Below, one piece after another: positions 61,340 to 64,000 of a stretch of 64,000 nucleotides of DNA (the stretch's first letter is position 1; each line of letters starts with the position of its first letter). This DNA is from JBQTKD01 sp963703165 (GTDB lineage Bacteria; Actinomycetota; Actinomycetes; Sporichthyales; Sporichthyaceae). The translations under genes and the position numbers were made by a program. The DNA lies in the NCBI GenBank assembly GCA_963703165.1, contig OY969798.1, forward strand, positions 5,022,001-5,086,000. The letters run 5' to 3'. A model generated the notes under the pieces. It was not told where the DNA came from. It did no database searches and saw only the letters and a list, made by a program, of their open reading frames with translations.

Positions 61340-62134
61340 ATGGACTACGAAGACATCTCCTACACCGTCGAGGGCCACGCGGCGATCATCATGATCGACC
61401 GCGAGAAGCGGATGAATGCGTTCCGCGCCCAGACGATCGAGGAACTGATTCACGCGTTCAAGCGGGCGTGGGCCGACAACGGCGTCGCAGGCGTGATCTT
61501 CACCGGCGCGGGGCAGCGGGCCTTCTGCGTCGGCGGTGACGTCAAGATTCGCGCCGAGCTCGGGAACTACGGGCCGACGGAGAGCGGACTGTTCGAGATC
61601 GGCTATTTCCACCGCCTGATCCGCGACATCCCCAAGCCCGTCATCGCCGCCGTCAACGGTGCGGCCATCGGCGGCGGCCACGTGCTGCACGTGCTGTGCG
61701 ACCTGTCGATCGCGGCCGAGCACGCCACGTTCGGCCAGGCCGGCCCGCGCGTCGGGTCCTTCGACGCAGGCTTCGGCTCGGCCTACCTCGCGCGCGTCGT
61801 GGGGGAGAAGCGGGCCCGGGAGATCTGGTTCCTGCTCAAGCAGTACGACGCCGCCACCGCGGAGCGTTGGGGCCTGGTCAACCGGGTCGTCCCTGCCGAC
61901 GAGCTGATGGACGCGTGCAAGGAATGGGTGGAGACCCTCGCCGCCTACAGCCCGACGGCCATCCGGTTCCTCAAGCACTCCTTCAACGCCGACACCGACC
62001 ACCAGGGCGGGCTGTCGCAGATGGCCATGGCCGCGGTGGAGATCTTCGGCGAGACCGACGAGGCCAAGGAAGGCGCGATCGCCTTCGCCGAGAAGCGCAA
62101 GCCCGATTTCGCCAAGTACCAGCCCAAGCACTGA
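61340..62134 (+). CDS. BadI/MenB-like crotonase (probable ring-opening hydrolase)
   Basis: A 264-residue crotonase more like MenB and BadI than fatty-acid hydratases. The block beginning GQAGPRVGSFDAG (residues 132-144), then ARVVGEKRAREIWFL, is characteristic of naphthoate synthase and 2-ketocyclohexanecarboxyl-CoA hydrolase. FCVGGDVKIR and NGAAIGGGHVLHVLCDL form the oxyanion hole. Because no menaquinone genes are nearby and a BadH-like SDR follows, hydrolytic opening of a cyclic beta-ketoacyl-CoA is the better guess. Mycobacterial ring-opening crotonases of steroid C/D-ring degradation are another possibility. Confidence 0.8.
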   Translation: MDYEDISYTVEGHAAIIMIDREKRMNAFRAQTIEELIHAFKRAWADNGVAGVIFTGAGQRAFCVGGDVKIRAELGNYGPTESGLFEIGYFHRLIRDIPKPVIAAVNGAAIGGGHVLHVLCDLSIAAEHATFGQAGPRVGSFDAGFGSAYLARVVGEKRAREIWFLLKQYDAATAERWGLVNRVVPADELMDACKEWVETLAAYSPTAIRFLKHSFNADTDHQGGLSQMAMAAVEIFGETDEAKEGAIAFAEKRKPDFAKYQPKH

Positions 62135-62157
62135 ACCAAGCACTGAGAGGTCCTCAC

Positions 62158-62916
62158 ATGGCAGTAGCAATCGATCTTTCCGGCCAGGTGGCGGTCGTCA
62201 CCGGGGGCGGGAGCGGGATCGGCGAGGCCATCGCGCGGACCCTGGCGCAGGCCGGGGCCGCGGTGGCGATCGCCGACATCTCGGCGGAGTCCGGGGACCG
62301 GGTCGCCAAGGAGATCGAGGCCGACGGCGGCCGCGCGTTCGCGGTCGCCCTGGACCTGGCCGACCGGGCCTCGATCGAGGCCGGCATCGGCGCCGTCCGC
62401 GCCGAGCTCGGTCCGATCACGCACCTGGTCAACAACGCGGCCGTCTGGACCATCAAGAAGTTCGATGACCACACCCGCGAGGACATCGACCGGATTATCG
62501 GGATCACGCTGGTCGGGACCATCGACATCACGCAGGTGGTCCTGCCGGACATCGTCGCGAACGCCGGCTCGATCGTCATGATCTCCTCCGACAGTGCCCG
62601 CACCGGTGAGGCGTGGATGAGCGTCTACGCCGGCGCCAAGGCGGGCATCCTCGGTTTCGCGAAGAGCGTCGCCAAGGAGGTCGGCAAGTCCGGGGCCCGG
62701 GTCAACGTGGTTGCTCCTGGGACCACCAACACCCCCGGAAGCTCCGGGTTCATCGACCAGGTCGGCGGGCCGGAGAAGCTCGCGAAGGCGTACCCGTTGG
62801 GCCGCATCGGCGAGCCGCAGGACATCGCCAACGCGGTGCTGTTCCTGGCCTCGCCGTTGTCGTCGTGGATGACCGGCCAAGTTCTGTCGGTCAGTGGCGG
62901 CTTCACGATGCTCTAG
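62158..62916 (+). CDS. SDR dehydrogenase, BadH/FabG-like
   Basis: A 252-residue classical SDR with a complete active site: VTGGGSGIGEAIA, NNAA, the MISSDSA serine, and Tyr157-x3-Lys161 in YAGAKAG. The C-terminal WMTGQVLSVSGGF is standard. It is the only SDR in this operon with canonical catalytic residues. Beside a BadI-like gene it fits the 2-hydroxyacyl-CoA dehydrogenase (BadH-like) that makes the cyclic ketone; an ordinary 3-hydroxyacyl-CoA dehydrogenase role is also possible. GAGAGG precedes the ATG. Confidence 0.87.
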   Translation: MAVAIDLSGQVAVVTGGGSGIGEAIARTLAQAGAAVAIADISAESGDRVAKEIEADGGRAFAVALDLADRASIEAGIGAVRAELGPITHLVNNAAVWTIKKFDDHTREDIDRIIGITLVGTIDITQVVLPDIVANAGSIVMISSDSARTGEAWMSVYAGAKAGILGFAKSVAKEVGKSGARVNVVAPGTTNTPGSSGFIDQVGGPEKLAKAYPLGRIGEPQDIANAVLFLASPLSSWMTGQVLSVSGGFTML

Positions 62917-62921
62917 GGAGC

Positions 62922-62940
62922 GATAATCGAGACGGAGAGT
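62922..62940 (+). promoter_or_regulatory. TAnT-N9-GAG motif, copy 7 (before marR 2)
   Basis: GATAATCGAGACGGAGAGT between the SDR stop and the second marR gene, 25 bp before its start. TAAT, nine bases, GAG. It is the most divergent copy. Confidence 0.35.
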
Positions 62941-62963
62941 TCCTGCCGAGCAAGGAGAACGCC

Positions 62964-63464
62964 GTGACCCTGCCCCGCCACGCCGATTCCGTCGAGTGGA
63001 TGCGCGCCCGCTGGGAGGAGAACGGCATTGCCGCGCCGGCCCAGTTCGCGGCGATGGCCTCGATCTGGCGCACCGCGTTGGACGTGACCGAGCAGGTCGA
63101 TCGGACCTTGAAGGGTCTGGGGCTCAGCCGCACCAGTTACCTGGTGCTGATCACCCTCCAGATGTCGCCGGACCGCGCGCGGCCCCTGGGCAAGCTCAGC
63201 AAGATGCTGCTCGTCCACCCCACCACTGTCACCACCGTCATCGATGGCCTGGAGAAGTCGAAGGTGGTCGTGCGCAAGCCGCACCCGACCGATCGACGCA
63301 CAGTCCTGGCCAACTTGACCCCGAAGGGGCTCGCACTGGTCGAGAAGGCCAATGCGGCGCTGGGGGAGATCGGCTACGGGACCGGCGGGATCAGTGACGA
63401 GATGGCAGACCGGATCACCGATGATCTGCGCGCCTTACGGCGCGGACTGGGAGACGAACACTGA
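62964..63464 (+). CDS. MarR-family regulator (second of two paralogues)
   Basis: A 166-residue MarR regulator, paralogous to the one at 54783: the same DSVEWMRARW start, LSKMLLVHPTTVTTVIDGL recognition region and HPTDRRTVLANLT wing. The GTG start has AAGGAG upstream. Its stop overlaps the next ATG (TGATG), coupling it to the acyl-CoA ligase gene. Two closely similar regulators within 8 kb could share the TAnT-N9-GAG operator. Confidence 0.88.
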   Translation: MTLPRHADSVEWMRARWEENGIAAPAQFAAMASIWRTALDVTEQVDRTLKGLGLSRTSYLVLITLQMSPDRARPLGKLSKMLLVHPTTVTTVIDGLEKSKVVVRKPHPTDRRTVLANLTPKGLALVEKANAALGEIGYGTGGISDEMADRITDDLRALRRGLGDEH

Positions 63465-64000
63465 TGAGCGCGATTCGTGGGCAATGGCGCACCCTGGACG
63501 ACACGTCGCTGTGCGCGGCGTTTCAGCGCACAGCGGCGGAGATCCCGGATCGGGTGGCCCTGCGCACGGTGGGCGACGGGGTCACGGTCACCTGGCGCGA
63601 GTACGCGCAGCGGGTGGAGTCGATCGCCGGTGGTCTGGCGTCCGCCGGGATCGGCGACGGGGACGTCGTCGCGCTGATGCTCACGAACCGGCCGGAGCAC
63701 TGCCTGGTCGACACCGCGGCCATGCACCTGGGCTGCTCCCCGTTCTCCATCTACGCGACCTGTCCGGTGGAGGACGTCGCGTGGCTGCTCGAGAAGTCCG
63801 GCGCCCGAATCGTGGCGACGGAACCGGCATTCATCGATCGGGTGTCCGAGGCGGCTGTCCCGACTCGACTCGCCCCCGCTGGTCGTGCTGGTGGAGGGAG
63901 AGGCGCCGGGCGTGCGGACCCTGGCCGATCTGGAGGCTGCCACCCCGCCCGCCGGGTTCGATTTCGCCGCACGCTGGCAGGCCGTCGGTCCCGCCCACCC
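63464..64000 (+). CDS. Acyl-CoA ligase, N-terminal part, with an apparent frameshift
   Basis: The start of an AMP-forming acyl-CoA synthetase running off the window. From the ATG at 63464 the frame reads normally: IPDRVALRTVGDGVTVTWREY, GLASAGIGDGDVVALMLTNRPE, LGCSPFSIYATCPVED, and LLEKSGARIVATEPAFIDRV (residues about 28-132). After about residue 137 (near 63875) the frame becomes Arg/Gly/Pro-rich and unlike the family. The +1 frame continues sensibly (PPLVVLVEGEAPGVRTLADL, then FDFAARWQAVGP). The break falls on a GACTC tandem repeat. It may be a sequencing or assembly error or a real inactivating contraction. Coupled to the marR gene, it would activate the acid substrate of this region. Confidence 0.75.
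   Translation, partial: MSAIRGQWRTLDDTSLCAAFQRTAAEIPDRVALRTVGDGVTVTWREYAQRVESIAGGLASAGIGDGDVVALMLTNRPEHCLVDTAAMHLGCSPFSIYATCPVEDVAWLLEKSGARIVATEPAFIDRVSEAAVPTRLAPAGRAGGGRGAGRADPGRSGGCHPARRVRFRRTLAGRRSRPP
63862..63871 (+). repeat. GACTC x2 microsatellite at the frameshift point
   Basis: Two copies of GACTC in tandem. A third copy would restore the ligase reading frame, giving the local sequence VPTRLDSPPLVVL. Confidence 0.6.

Overview
The window is 64 kb of high-GC, gene-dense DNA with short intergenic gaps; none exceeds 300 bases. It reads as the chromosome of an actinobacterium. The plsB - HAD/plsC - WS/DGAT - lipase order, a DUF222/HNH endonuclease behind a LexA-type box, many GTG starts, and numerous acyl-CoA dehydrogenases and SDRs all fit Actinomycetota of the mycobacterial/frankial kind. 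Genus cannot be settled from the sequence. I saw no tRNA, rRNA, CRISPR array, insertion sequence or prophage.

Layout. 1-6.4 kb (minus strand): the start of a secreted polysaccharide-deacetylase-like protein, then a MacA/MacB-type ABC export operon with two adaptor proteins and a DUF5666-like lipoprotein. 6.6-10.2 kb: acetyl-CoA synthetase and a class-3-type aldehyde dehydrogenase, each followed by a hairpin. 10.2-12.5 kb: a 58-residue protein with a strong ribosome-binding site, a membrane-anchored protein of unknown function and a TetR regulator. 12.7-19.6 kb: a glycerolipid operon (PlsB, HAD-PlsC fusion, WS/DGAT, two alpha/beta hydrolases) with the gene order I recall around mycobacterial plsB2. 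19.6-23.8 kb: a 3Fe-4S ferredoxin and an acyl-CoA ligase, divergent from a pair of acyl-CoA dehydrogenases. 23.8-25.7 kb: the HNH endonuclease.

25.8-38.8 kb: an acyclic-terpene-utilisation-like locus. It holds a TetR regulator, AtuA, an SDR, both subunits of a biotin-dependent acyl-CoA carboxylase and an acyl-CoA dehydrogenase. It is followed by a Baeyer-Villiger-type monooxygenase, an acyl-CoA ligase fused to a SnoaL-like domain, and an HSL-family esterase. Four TTGAC-type inverted repeats tie the two halves together. 38.8-45.4 kb: an MFS exporter, orphan cytochrome oxidase subunits III and IV, a 6-TM protein, and a second plsB - HAD/plsC pair.

45.4-64 kb: a large CoA-dependent catabolic region. 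On the minus strand lies an operon of P450, a 774-residue protein with a PEP-utilising-enzyme swivelling domain, an AttH/CrtC-like protein and an FAD oxidoreductase. Divergent from it are an acyl-CoA dehydrogenase, a CaiB-type CoA-transferase, crotonases, four SDRs (two of them ordinary or near-ordinary in active site), a thiolase, two paralogous MarR regulators, a GAF-LuxR regulator, a solute-binding lipoprotein and the start of another acyl-CoA ligase. A BadI/MenB-like ring-opening crotonase beside a BadH-like SDR and MarR regulators suggests degradation of an alicyclic acid.

A recurrent AT-rich motif (TAnT-N9-GAG) lies upstream of seven transcription units, including both marR genes. It is the best candidate for a shared operator that makes the dispersed clusters one regulon.
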